DNA of 64,000 nucleotides from Saccharothrix violaceirubra (GTDB lineage: Bacteria > Actinomycetota > Actinomycetes > Mycobacteriales > Pseudonocardiaceae). The position numbers and the translations under genes are program-made. Positions 1-8,412 of this stretch are shown piece by piece. Position 1 is the first letter of the stretch, and each line of letters starts with the position of its first letter. A model generated the notes under the pieces. It was not told where the DNA came from. It was given only the letters and a program-made list of their open reading frames with translations, and ran no database searches. The stretch covers positions 6,634,001 to 6,698,000 of the forward strand of contig NZ_JACHJS010000001.1 in the NCBI RefSeq assembly GCF_014203755.1, in the 5' to 3' direction.

Positions 1-579
1 GCGCCCGCCGGGTTCGCGCCCAGCGCCGAGATCGCCTACGACCTGGGCTGCCGGTTCGCCGCGCTCACCCACGGCGGCACCGGCGGCTGGGTGGCCGGCG
101 GCGCGTTCGCGTTGCTGATCCACCTGATCGCGGTGCGCGGGCGGCCGTTGCGCGAAGCCGTCGACCAGGTCGTGGGCCGCGTGCTGCGGGACGACCCGTA
201 CACGGCGAACACGCTCAACCGGGCCGTGGTGTTCGCCGAGGAGCACGTGGCGCAGAACTTCGAGTCGGTGCGCGTCGACCGGCTGGGCAGCGGGTGGACC
301 GGGCCCGAGGCGTTGGCGATCGCCGTGCACACCGTGCTCGTGCACCCCCGGCGGGCAGAGGTGGCGACGGCGTTGCGCGCCGCCGCGAACCACTCCGGGG
401 GCAGCGACGCGACGGCGGCGTTGACCGGCAACATCCTCGGTGCGCTGCACGGCACGGCGGGCCTGCCCCGCGAGTGGCTGGCGAACCTGGAGCTGGTGGA
501 CCTGCTGACCCGGCTGGGCAGCGACCTGGGGCGTTCGGTGGTCGGACTGGAGTTCGACGAGCACCGGTACCAGAAGTGA
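1..579 (+). CDS. ADP-ribosylglycohydrolase family protein, 3' part
   Basis: The reading frame is already open at the first base, so only the last 192 residues are present and the start lies outside the window. The visible part is mostly helical. It has a THGG-type segment near residue 28 and the motif NHSGGSDATAALTGNILGALHG-like (quoted in part: SGGSDATAALTGNILGA) near residues 131-150, which resembles the second metal-binding region of ADP-ribosylglycohydrolases (DraG/ARH fold). Such enzymes remove ADP-ribose from proteins or small molecules. The substrate cannot be told from this fragment. A strong hairpin follows the stop codon directly. Another member of the J1-crystallin/ADP-ribosylglycohydrolase superfamily is possible. 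Confidence 0.75.
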   Translation, partial: APAGFAPSAEIAYDLGCRFAALTHGGTGGWVAGGAFALLIHLIAVRGRPLREAVDQVVGRVLRDDPYTANTLNRAVVFAEEHVAQNFESVRVDRLGSGWTGPEALAIAVHTVLVHPRRAEVATALRAAANHSGGSDATAALTGNILGALHGTAGLPREWLANLELVDLLTRLGSDLGRSVVGLEFDEHRYQK

Positions 580-627
580 AGCCGGCCTCGGCCGCACGTT
601 CCCGAATGCGTGCGACCGAGGCCGGCT
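580..627 (+). terminator. Intrinsic-type terminator hairpin after the ADP-ribosylglycohydrolase gene
   Basis: Arms 580-591 and 616-627 (AGCCGGCCTCGG / CCGAGGCCGGCT) pair perfectly, and a second inner stem pairs 593-598 with 609-614. It starts right after the TGA stop. No long T-run follows, as is usual in high-GC actinomycetes. Confidence 0.75.
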
Positions 628-893
628 CTCCGCGCGGTCGACACCGGAACACGCCCCGAGCGCGATGACCGGCGGACCCGCGTGGAGCGGGAATACCCGT
701 GAACCGACCGTAGCAGAGCCGTCATCGACGGTGACAGGGGGCGTGGAAAGCCCAGCTCGGGGAATCGTGGTGCCTGAACGCACAACTCGCGGTGCCTGAA
801 CGCACGACTCGCGCGATGGGGTGAAGCTGTCGGAATCCTGTCGACGCGGGGTGTGCCGGCGGCACCCGGTCGGCGGTACCGCACCATGGACGG
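628..893. other. Intergenic region with 22-bp repeats before the two-component operon
   Basis: No gene is supported here. The stretch holds two tandem 22-bp repeat units (769-812, listed separately) and the probable promoter region of the response-regulator operon. No clear -35/-10 pair could be picked. Confidence 0.5.
769..812 (+). repeat. Two tandem 22-bp intergenic repeat units
   Basis: Units 769-790 and 791-812 both begin GGTGCCTGAACGCAC and end ACTCGC; they differ by one base. The same family occurs at 12974-13039, 14457-14522 and 53513-53556, always between genes and in the same strand orientation. Confidence 0.9.
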
Positions 894-1586
894 GTGGACA
901 CTCGCCCGGTCCGGCTACTCGTCGTGGACGACGAGCCGCACATCGCCGATCTGGTCGCCACCGTCGCCCGGTACGAGGGGTGGCAGGCGGTCACGGCGGG
1001 CAGCGGCGAAGGCGCGCTGCGCACGGCCACCGAGTTCAAACCGGACATCGTCGTACTCGACCTCATGCTGCCCGACATCGACGGGTTCGCCGTGCTCGAC
1101 CGGCTGCGCGAGGTCGGCCAGGTGCCGGTCGTCTTCCTGACCGCACGCGACGGCACGGCCGACCGGGTCGCGGGACTGACCAGGGGCGGCGACGACTACC
1201 TGGTCAAGCCGTTCTCGGTCGAGGAGCTGATGGCCCGGCTGCGGGCGGTGCTGCGGCGCAGCACCGGGCCGACGTGGCAGCGGTCCGTGCTCCAGGTGTC
1301 CGACCTGGTCCTGGACGAGGACACCCGCGAGGTGCGCCGCGCGGGCCGGCTCGTGCCGCTCACGCCCACCGAGTACGAGCTGCTGCGGTACCTGATGCGC
1401 CGCTCCCCCGCCGTGCTGACCAAGCCGCAGATCCTCGACCACGTGTGGGAGTACGACTTCGGCGGCCGGTCCAACGTGGTCGAACTCGTGATCTCGCACC
1501 TGCGCCGCAAGCTCGACGACGGCGCCGAGCCGTTGATCCACACCGTGCGCGGGGTCGGCTACGCGCTGCGCCGGGCCGCCGGATGA
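894..1586 (+). CDS. OmpR/PhoB-family response regulator
   Basis: A 230-residue DNA-binding response regulator. The receiver domain (about 1-120) has the acidic pair D12-D13, the phospho-acceptor D56 in VVLDLMLPD, T83 and K105 in LVKPF. A winged-helix OmpR-type output domain (about 135-228) follows, with the VVELVISHLRRKL recognition region. The GTG at 894 opens the conserved sequence DTRPVRLLVVDDE; an ATG at 886 is in another frame. The stop overlaps the start of the following histidine kinase in ATGA, so the two form a coupled operon. It resembles the TcrX/TrcR/MtrA groups, but the exact ortholog and signal are not clear. Confidence 0.93.
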   Translation: MDTRPVRLLVVDDEPHIADLVATVARYEGWQAVTAGSGEGALRTATEFKPDIVVLDLMLPDIDGFAVLDRLREVGQVPVVFLTARDGTADRVAGLTRGGDDYLVKPFSVEELMARLRAVLRRSTGPTWQRSVLQVSDLVLDEDTREVRRAGRLVPLTPTEYELLRYLMRRSPAVLTKPQILDHVWEYDFGGRSNVVELVISHLRRKLDDGAEPLIHTVRGVGYALRRAAG

Positions 1587-3010
1587 GCCCTGGGACGGTG
1601 TCGGGCTGGACCCGGCTCGACCGGACCCGGCTGGGCACGCGGCTCGCGCTCGGCCTCGGCGTGCTCGCGCTCGCGGTGTTCGCCGTGCTGGGCGCGGTCA
1701 TGGCCGGGTCCATGGAGGACTACCTCGCGGGCAAGCTCGACGAGCAGATGCGCGGCACGCAGATCGACCTGGAGAAGGACATCGCCAAGTACGGCGACCT
1801 GCACCGGTCCGCGTACGGCTGGTACTCGGCCGTGTACGACGTGCGCGACGGCGTCGCCGTGCCCCGCTCGACCGGTGACCTGCCCGCGGACCACGCGGAG
1901 CTGTCGTCGATCGCGCTGCTCACCGGCACCGAACCGGTGTTCCGCACGGCCGACCTCGCGGGCGACGGCACGTACCGGGTGCGCGGCTGCCCGGTGGGCG
2001 CGGGCGTGGTGCTGGTCAGTGCGGCGCCGATGGACGAGATCACGACGACCGTGCGGCGGCTCGTGCTCGTGGAGATCGGCGCGTTCGCGGTGGCCCTGGC
2101 GGCGTTCGTGGTGATCGGCCGGGCGGTGCTGAGGCGCGGGCTCAAGCCGTTGAGCGACATGGCCGCGATCGCCCGGGACATCACCTCGCACGACCTGACC
2201 GACTCGGCCCGGCTGCCGGTGCGCGTGGAGACCGGCGCGGGCGGCGTCGAGGTGGAGGAGCTGCGCACCGCGTTCAACACGATGTTGGAGCACATCGACT
2301 CGTCGCTGGCCGCGCGCACGGCCGCCGAGCAGCGCCTGCGCCGGTTCATCGCGGACGCCTCGCACGAGCTGCGCACGCCGTTGACGTCGATCCGCGGCTA
2401 CGCCGACCTGTTCCGGTACGCGGCGGCCAACGCGCCGGGGGAACGCGAGGCGCACCTGGACAAGCTGCGCTCGGAGGCCCGGCGGATGGCCGTGCTGCTC
2501 GACGACCTCCTGCTGCTGGCCCGGCTGGACGCGGCCGAGGTCGAGACGCCGCTGCGCACGCACCGGGCCGACCTGGTGGAGGTCGTACGCGAGGCGGCCG
2601 ACGCGTTCGTGGTGGCCCGGCCCTACCACCCGCTCGCGGTGACCGTCCCCCGCGAACCGGTCGTGCTGGAGTTCGATCCGGTCCGGGTGCGGCAGGTGGT
2701 CGACAACCTGCTGGCCAACGCCGCCTCGCACACCCCGGCGGGCACGGCCGTGTCGCTGGCGCTGGCGGTGTCCGGCCGGTACGCGGTGCTGCGCGTGGCC
2801 GATGCCGGTCCGGGCATTCCCGAGGGGGAGCAGGCCCGCGTGTTCGACCGGTTCCACCGGGTCGACGACTCGCGCACGCGTGGGCGTGGGGGCAGCGGCC
2901 TGGGGCTGGCCGTGGTCCATTCCCTGGTCGCCGCCCACGGCGGCACGATCACCCTGCGCAGCCGACCGGGCCGCACGACCTTCACGATCCGCCTGCCCGG
3001 CCTCGCCTGA
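1583..3010 (+). CDS. Membrane sensor histidine kinase, partner of the upstream response regulator
   Basis: A 475-residue kinase. It has TM1 at about 19-42, an extracytoplasmic sensor region of about 110 residues, TM2 at about 160-182 and a HAMP linker. The dimerisation/phosphoacceptor domain carries SHELRTPLTSIRGY (His near residue 261). The HATPase domain has an N box NLLANAASHTP, a G1 box DAGPGIP and a G2 box GSGLGLAVV. It probably autophosphorylates on His and passes phosphate to D56 of the co-encoded regulator. The ATG at 1583 overlaps the upstream TGA by four bases, which fixes the start. The input signal is unknown. Confidence 0.93.
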   Translation: MSPGTVSGWTRLDRTRLGTRLALGLGVLALAVFAVLGAVMAGSMEDYLAGKLDEQMRGTQIDLEKDIAKYGDLHRSAYGWYSAVYDVRDGVAVPRSTGDLPADHAELSSIALLTGTEPVFRTADLAGDGTYRVRGCPVGAGVVLVSAAPMDEITTTVRRLVLVEIGAFAVALAAFVVIGRAVLRRGLKPLSDMAAIARDITSHDLTDSARLPVRVETGAGGVEVEELRTAFNTMLEHIDSSLAARTAAEQRLRRFIADASHELRTPLTSIRGYADLFRYAAANAPGEREAHLDKLRSEARRMAVLLDDLLLLARLDAAEVETPLRTHRADLVEVVREAADAFVVARPYHPLAVTVPREPVVLEFDPVRVRQVVDNLLANAASHTPAGTAVSLALAVSGRYAVLRVADAGPGIPEGEQARVFDRFHRVDDSRTRGRGGSGLGLAVVHSLVAAHGGTITLRSRPGRTTFTIRLPGLA

Positions 3011-3268
3011 GGTCGTCCAGGACCCGGTCACCTGGATCCGCGCCACCACTCGACGACGAAGCCGCGTCCGCACGATCGGCACACGCCGGGAACACCACCT
3101 CGGCAAGATCACTTCACCCGAGGTTGTCCACAGCCCCTCCGGTTGTCCACAGCCAGGATCGACATTCCGCTCCCAACCGGGTGAGGCCGGTAGACTGGCT
3201 CCGGGGCGCTCCCCCTGAGGACGGGTGGGGGCATGTACACCTGACGGCCGAAATCACCGAGAACGACG
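3011..3268. other. Convergent intergenic region with two DnaA-box-like sites
   Basis: Two exact copies of TTGTCCACA, the actinobacterial DnaA-box consensus, lie at 3124-3132 and 3143-3151, 19 bp apart and in the same orientation. The flanking genes converge here, so the sites are not in an obvious promoter. A TAGACT hexamer near 3191 could be a -10 element, but no gene follows it. Confidence 0.45.
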
Positions 3269-4297
3269 TCACCCGGCCTGGGACGACCGGGCCCAGAGGT
3301 CGATGCCGGACTCGACGGCGTGCTCGTCGATGGCGGCCAACTCGTCGTGGGTGAGCGGCGGCCCGTCCAAAGCGGCCACGTTCGCCTCCAGCTGTGCCAC
3401 CGAACTCGCGCCGATCAGCGCCGACGTCACGCGTGGATCGCGCAGCACCCACGACAACGCCAACTGCGCCAACGACTGCCCGCGCGCCGCCGCGATCGCG
3501 TTCAACGCCCGCACCCGTCCGATGTTCTCCTCGCCCAACAACCCGGTCGACAACGACTTCCCCTGCGCCGCACGGGAATCCGCGGGTACGCCGTCGAGGT
3601 ACTTGTCCGTCAACATGCCCTGCCCCAACGGCGAGAACGCGATGCAGCCGGTCCCCAGCTCACCCAACGCGTCCAGCAACTCCGCCTCGACCCACCGGTT
3701 GAGCAGCGAGTACGACGGCTGGTGGATGAGCAGCGGCACGCCCTCCGCGCGCAGCAGCACAGCCGCCTCGCGGGTCTTGGTCGCCGAGTACGACGAGATG
3801 CCCACGTACAGCGCCTTGCCCTGTCGCACCGCGCTGACCAGGGCACCGACCGTCTCCTCCAACGGCGTGTCCGGGTCGAACCGGTGCGAGTAGAAGATGT
3901 CCACGTAGTCCAGCCCCAACCGACCCAACGACTGGTCCAACGACGCGAGCAGGTACTTGCGCGAACCCCACTCCCCATAAGGTCCCGGCCACATGTCGTA
4001 GCCCGCCTTCGTGGACACGACCAGCTCGTCCCGGTACGGCGCCAGGTCGCCGGCGAGCAGGCGGCCGAAGTTGCGCTCGGCGCTGCCGTAGGGCGGCCCG
4101 TAGTTGTTGGCCAGGTCGAAGTGCGTGATCCCGAGGTCGAACGCCCGCCGCACGATCGCGCGGCCGGTCTCGAACGGCCGGTCGTCGCCGAAGTTGTGCC
4201 ACAGGCCGAGCGAGATCGCGGGCAGCTTCAAGCCGCTGCGCCCCACCCGCCGATAGGACATCCGGTCGTAACGGGACTGGTCGGGTCGGTAGGCCAT
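3269..4297 (-). CDS. Aldo/keto reductase, YghZ/L-glyceraldehyde-3-phosphate reductase type
   Basis: A 342-residue NADPH-dependent aldo/keto reductase of the AKR14/YghZ or Kv-beta-like branch. The catalytic tetrad is visible as D61 and Y66 (FDLANNYGPPYGSAE), K97 (STKAG) and H138 (YSHR). The C-terminal cofactor-binding segment SALIGASSVAQLEANV is present. Family members reduce aldehydes such as L-glyceraldehyde 3-phosphate or methylglyoxal; the substrate here is inferred only from family. The ATG at 4297 has GGTGG upstream. A second Met at residue 13 is a less likely start. A 12-bp palindrome lies 55 bp upstream. Confidence 0.9.
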   Translation of the reverse strand: MAYRPDQSRYDRMSYRRVGRSGLKLPAISLGLWHNFGDDRPFETGRAIVRRAFDLGITHFDLANNYGPPYGSAERNFGRLLAGDLAPYRDELVVSTKAGYDMWPGPYGEWGSRKYLLASLDQSLGRLGLDYVDIFYSHRFDPDTPLEETVGALVSAVRQGKALYVGISSYSATKTREAAVLLRAEGVPLLIHQPSYSLLNRWVEAELLDALGELGTGCIAFSPLGQGMLTDKYLDGVPADSRAAQGKSLSTGLLGEENIGRVRALNAIAAARGQSLAQLALSWVLRDPRVTSALIGASSVAQLEANVAALDGPPLTHDELAAIDEHAVESGIDLWARSSQAG

Positions 4298-4351
4298 GTC
4301 ACCACCCTGGCACGCGCGACCTCCGTTCGCCGTACCCCGACGGCCCGGAAA

Positions 4352-4363
4352 GTTAGTCCTAAC
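4352..4363. promoter_or_regulatory. Palindromic operator candidate upstream of the aldo/keto reductase
   Basis: GTTAGTCCTAAC is a perfect inverted repeat with arms GTTAG/CTAAC and a 2-bp centre. It sits in the divergent gap between the reductase (minus) and the VWA gene (plus). The form suits a TetR- or MarR-type repressor; no such regulator gene is in the window. Confidence 0.5.
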
Positions 4364-4468
4364 GGCATGTACTAGCCGCAGGTCGAACCCATCCGCCCTG
4401 ACGTACCCGGGACACCGGGCTACCCGGACTCCCTGATCCGGTGGTGCGAGCGAAACGAGATCCACACG

Positions 4469-6079
4469 ATGCATCCCTTTCGCCGGCGCGGCGCGGTGGC
4501 GCTCGCCGTCGCGGCCCTGACCGCGTCCGCTGTCCAGTTCCTCGCCCCGGCCGGTGTCGCCGCACCGGCCCCGGCACCCTGCGGCCCGCTCGACGTGACC
4601 TTCGTGCTCGACGACACCGGCAGCATGGGTGGCGCGATCACGAACCTGAAGACCGGCATCAACTCGATCGTCAACGACGTGGTCACCGCGTCCGGCGGCG
4701 ACTACCAGTTCGGCCTGGTCACGTTCAAGGACAACATCACCGTCGTCAACGACCTGGCGCCGGGCAACGCGGCGGCGGTCACCAACTACGTCACGAACAC
4801 GCTCGCGGCCGGCGGCGGCTCGAACGAGCCCGAGGCGTCCGACGAGGCGTTGAACACCGCCGTCAACCGCAAGCCCGCGGCGGGGCGTCCGCAGAACGTC
4901 GACTTCAACGGGGTCTGGCGGACGAACGCGACGAAGTTCGTCGTGCTGGTGACCGACGCGCGGCCGGGCGGGTTCGACGACGCGTACGGCGCGGCGGACG
5001 TGGCCAACGCGTCGGCGGTGGCGAACTCGGCGCTGGCCAACGGGATCAAGGTGTCCGCGGTGTACGTGCCGACGTCGGCCACGTACCAGGCGCAGATCGT
5101 GCCCGTGATGCAGAACTACGCCAACACCACCGGCGGCCTGTACACGGCCGCGGCGGCGGACGGCTCGGGCACGGCGTCGGCGATCCGCAAGTTCCTCACC
5201 GACTGCCGGCAGACCGACGTGTGGCTGCACGACCAGACCACGGACACCGGCGTGGAGACCAACCCCAACGGGGTCGTGTGGAACAGCCCGGACATCAAGG
5301 TCTGCCCGACGGCCGCCGACTGCCCCGGCATCCAGCCGGTGGTCGGCGCGACGAACTACGTGCACGTGCGGCTGAACAACCCCGGCCCGTACGGCAGCGG
5401 CACGGGTCTGGGCACGTTGAAGGTCTACTACGTGGACGCGGGCGGCTCGACGTCGTGGAACAACGCGACGAACGGCGACTGGACGTTCATCGGCCAGCAG
5501 AGCGTGTCGGTGCCGGCGGGCGTGACCGTGGTGAAGATCCCGTGGGTGAACGTGCCGGGTCCGGGCCACTTCTGCCTGCTGGCGCGCTGGGTGTCGGCCA
5601 CCGACCCGATGACGTTCGCCGAGGGCTCGAACACGGCGTTGAACACGAAGAACAACAACAACATCGCGTGGCGCAACTTCATCACCGTGCGGGTCAAGCC
5701 GACCAAGCCGGTGAAGTCGTGGTTCACCGTCGGCAACGCCACCGGTCGCACGATCAAGACCGACCTGGTCGTGGGCACGCCGGGCAAGCCACTGGTCGGC
5801 AACGGTCGCGTGGTGATCGACCTGGGTCCGCGCCTGTTCGAGCGCTGGAAGGCGGCGGGCGGCCAGGGCGAGGGCGTGAAGCAGGCGGGCGAGACGTCGA
5901 TCGAGATCGCCGACCCGCGCCGGGCCGTGCTGCACGGCATCCTCGTGGAGCCGGGTGAGCGGTTCAAGACCGAGTTGACGTTCACGGGCGGGACGGTCGG
6001 CGAGTTCGAGCAGACCGTGACGCAGCTGTCCGAGGGCGAGGACATCGGCGGCGTCGGCTACCAGGTGATCGTGGAGTGA
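4469..6079 (+). CDS. Secreted von Willebrand factor type A domain protein
   Basis: A 536-residue exported protein. Residues 1-33 form a Sec signal peptide (MHPFRRRG, a hydrophobic core, then an Ala-rich cleavage region near APAGVAA). A VWA domain follows (about 40-245) with a MIDAS-type DDTGSMG motif and the later V-LVTDARPGG strand. The C-terminal half (about 250-536) is beta-rich, with many Asn, Gly and Thr, and looks like an extracellular adhesion or carrier module. No enzyme motif is seen. VWA domains usually bind ligands through a metal ion, so an extracellular binding role is likely. No strong ribosome-binding site precedes the ATG. Confidence 0.85.
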   Translation: MHPFRRRGAVALAVAALTASAVQFLAPAGVAAPAPAPCGPLDVTFVLDDTGSMGGAITNLKTGINSIVNDVVTASGGDYQFGLVTFKDNITVVNDLAPGNAAAVTNYVTNTLAAGGGSNEPEASDEALNTAVNRKPAAGRPQNVDFNGVWRTNATKFVVLVTDARPGGFDDAYGAADVANASAVANSALANGIKVSAVYVPTSATYQAQIVPVMQNYANTTGGLYTAAAADGSGTASAIRKFLTDCRQTDVWLHDQTTDTGVETNPNGVVWNSPDIKVCPTAADCPGIQPVVGATNYVHVRLNNPGPYGSGTGLGTLKVYYVDAGGSTSWNNATNGDWTFIGQQSVSVPAGVTVVKIPWVNVPGPGHFCLLARWVSATDPMTFAEGSNTALNTKNNNNIAWRNFITVRVKPTKPVKSWFTVGNATGRTIKTDLVVGTPGKPLVGNGRVVIDLGPRLFERWKAAGGQGEGVKQAGETSIEIADPRRAVLHGILVEPGERFKTELTFTGGTVGEFEQTVTQLSEGEDIGGVGYQVIVE

Positions 6080-6085
6080 CCGCGA

Positions 6086-6120
6086 GCCGGGTCGGGCCCC
6101 TCGGAGGGGCCCGACCCGGC
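6086..6120. terminator. Bidirectional hairpin terminator
   Basis: A perfect 15-bp stem pairs 6086-6100 with 6106-6120 around a 5-base loop. It starts seven bases after the VWA gene stop and ends just before the 3' end of the minus-strand gene, so it can serve both convergent transcripts. Confidence 0.85.
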
Positions 6121-6124
6121 CTGG

Positions 6125-6580
6125 TCAGTCGAGTGCGCGATGAAGGCGGACGAGCCACCGTTCGACACCGTGCACCGGCTCGCCACTCCATTCCGGCACC
6201 CGTGAGCGGCCGGACACGCGCACATCGACGACGTACCGCCCGGGGCCCGGCAGGACCAGTCCCTCATCGGAGACCCACGCCGTGACCGAGGCCAACCGGA
6301 CTTCGACACGATCGAACTCGACGACGGCCGCGGCGGCTTCCTCCCACGTCCCGTCGTCACCGACGTACCGCCCCGACCAGGACTCGACCCGTACCCGGGC
6401 GAGGTGGTCGACGCCGCCGCTGCGGAACGTCGCCCCACCAGGCCCCGCGCGGACCACCTCGGTGACGTCGGGACGACCGGCCGCGAGCGCGACCCTCGGG
6501 CTGAAGTGCTCTTGGAGGACGAAGACCCCGAACTCGACGAAGACCTCGTCTTCGAGTACCGAAAGCGGTCGCGGCGCCAT
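6125..6580 (-). CDS. Small protein coupled to the NucA/NucB-type nuclease; possible ComJ/Nin-like inhibitor
   Basis: A 151-residue soluble, beta-rich protein with no signal peptide. Its ATG shares a base with the upstream stop in TGATG, so it is translationally coupled to the secreted nuclease gene. A strand pattern of EVFVEFGVFVLQE, then GGATFRSGGVDHLARVRVE, then DEGLVLPGPGRYVVDVRV recalls Bacillus Nin/ComJ, the inhibitor of NucA, by eye only. Immediate downstream placement also suits an immunity protein. This is inference, since overall identity to Nin looks low. GC content is normal for the genome, unlike the nuclease gene before it. A TTG codon three bases upstream is a less likely start. 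Confidence 0.6.
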   Translation of the reverse strand: MAPRPLSVLEDEVFVEFGVFVLQEHFSPRVALAAGRPDVTEVVRAGPGGATFRSGGVDHLARVRVESWSGRYVGDDGTWEEAAAAVVEFDRVEVRLASVTAWVSDEGLVLPGPGRYVVDVRVSGRSRVPEWSGEPVHGVERWLVRLHRALD

Positions 6581-7882
6581 CAACGGATACTGACCCAGAA
6601 GGCGTCCTTCGCCAAGATGTGATCCTGGGTGTACCAGACGCCCAGGTCACTACCGGCCTTGCCGTTCTGGTCCCCGTCGACCATTCGTGCCGAGTACTTC
6701 CACCTGGATTGAGGATCGACCGCGGTCGAATATGCACCTTCCCAGGTGGACCGGAACGGGTACTCGTCGCACTGCAGTCCCGGCTTCCCGTAGTTCGGAT
6801 CGAACTTCTCGCAGGTGTTGCGGGCGATCCGGTTGTTCGCGTCGTAGTAACGTCGCGACTCATCGTCCATTCCGCTGTAGAGCCGGGTCAACGGACGACC
6901 GCTCGTATACCCTCCGGGAATAGCTGTCCCTGCTCCGCCGGGATACATGCTTCCCGGATCTTCCTGAGCTTTCTTGATGTGTGCCGCGATTTCGTCGACG
7001 CCATCACCGGACAACCTGTACTGCATCACGGCCTCGACTTCGTGAAAGATGCACGCACCGCCGCCGGCATAGGTTGCGGAATCACATCGGAAAGACTGGT
7101 CGAATCGCCCGCTTCCGGTGGGCGCTACGATCTCCAATCGCATCTGATGGTAGTTGACCTTGTCCTGGTCGTAATTCGCACCGTCTCCACCTCCCGGTGA
7201 ACGGGCGGTGACAAAGGTCGCATAATCGTAGCCCCGCACCTTCCAGTCGCGAATCGTCGACGCACGGCCGCCGCCCACCGTGTCGCACTCGGCCTGTGGA
7301 AGGTTCAAGCAGGTCGTCTTGATCTCCAGCGGCGCTTCATCACGCTGGAACCCCCAGCCATCCCAGTCGTCCACGTCCAACTCGAAGCGCATCCGCCGGA
7401 CTCCACGCTCGCCGTAGCCGATCAGCATGATGCGAAAAGTGGCTTCACCGACCAGGACGGGAAACCTTCCGATGTACCGGTAGAACCGATAGCGGGGCCT
7501 CGAGACCAGACAGAATGCGAAGTGATTCTTCCGTCGAACCTCCTGCTCGTCCTGGCGCGGATCGAACGCCCCGCACTCGCTCGGCGCATAATAGTCGTAT
7601 TCAGCGTTCGAAGCCGCAGGATGTACGCCGACGGAATCCTTGTGGGTCAGCACCGCCGCTCGTTGACCATCCGCGAGGTCACGCAGTGTCCGACTCGGCG
7701 TCACGGCCGTCGCAACCGCCTGCGAAGTCATCAGATTCCATGTAGGATCATCGGAATCTCCACGCGGCATCACCAGTCGACCGAATATTTCACCATCGCC
7801 CCCGACCTGCGCAGCAGCCGGGGGTGCCACCCGAGACGATAAGCACGGCCACGCCCAGGGCAACTGCCCTGAACCTTTTCAA
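6580..7882 (-). CDS. Secreted NucA/NucB-type deoxyribonuclease, apparent +1 frameshift after the signal peptide
   Basis: The body frame (from about 7820 to the TGA at 6580) ends in a NucA/NucB-like DNase domain of about 100 residues, with CDEYPFRSTWEGAY, then GKAGSDLGVWY and DAFWVSIR. The middle part is a unique Cys-containing region. A start TTG at 7882 has a strong GGGGGGAAG site (7885-7895) and encodes KRFRAVALGVAVLIVSGG, a signal peptide. It is in a different frame from the body. Removing one base from the run of five G at 7820-7824 (plus strand) joins them as GGTPAAAQVGG with an ideal AAA-Q cleavage site, giving 433 residues. This is either a sequencing error or a real lesion. GC content is clearly below its neighbours, suggesting transfer. 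Confidence 0.75.
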
Positions 7883-8339
7883 AACTTCCCCCCTTGGACG
7901 ACAGGGGCGGCCCATAGGACAACAGGACAACCGGAATTCGACTGCATCAATCCGACATGATCTTTGAATCAGCCCGCCCCCACGATCGAGTTTCGCGCAC
8001 CGACGGCATGACACCTATCGCCGCGTGGACTATTCGACGGAGTACGGCCGGATGGCGCACCGGATACCGACAGTAAAGATCACACAGATCTGAACGGGAA
8101 TGCCGGATCTTGCCGTTCCATTACCTCTGGACATCGACGTCCGACCACCTGAAGGAAGGGCCGCTTCATGCGAACCGACGGCCGCGACCACTCGGGGCGG
8201 GATCACCCGAGTCCGACCCCGCGTCGTCCAGGGATGCCCCCTGGTCGCCGGGAGACGATGACCGTGCGAAGATGTTCTTGATCAACTGCGAGACGGCGGG
8301 ATGCGCCGACACTTCCGTCGACGCACCCCGCCCGCACCG
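7883..8339. other. Lower-GC intergenic region between the nuclease gene and tRNA-Thr
   Basis: About 457 bp with no gene I can support. It should hold the nuclease promoter on the minus strand. A short plus-strand frame starting at 8168 (36 codons, with AAGGAAGGG upstream) has no recognisable product and is not called. A loose inverted repeat GAACGG/CCGTTC spans about 8092-8118. Confidence 0.4.
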
Positions 8340-8412
8340 AGCCGGTGAGGGGACTTGAACCCCTAACCTTTCGCTTACAAGGCGAGTGCTCTGCCAATTG
8401 AGCTACACCGGC
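8340..8412 (-). tRNA. tRNA-Thr (anticodon TGT)
   Basis: Read on the minus strand, the acceptor arms GCCGGTG/CACCGGC, a D arm GCTC-AATTGGCA-GAGC, the anticodon loop CTTGTAA (anticodon TGT, codon ACA) and a T arm AGGGG-TTCAAGT-CCCCT are all present. The discriminator base is T at 8340 and CCA is not encoded. The first anticodon-stem pair is a C-A mismatch. It borders the low-GC nuclease region, a typical integration-site position. Confidence 0.95.

Noticed and set aside
8168..8278. A 36-codon frame with a good ribosome-binding site upstream (AAGGAAGGG).
   Set aside because: The product has no recognisable feature, is Arg/Pro-rich like random GC-rich DNA, and no partner gene supports it.
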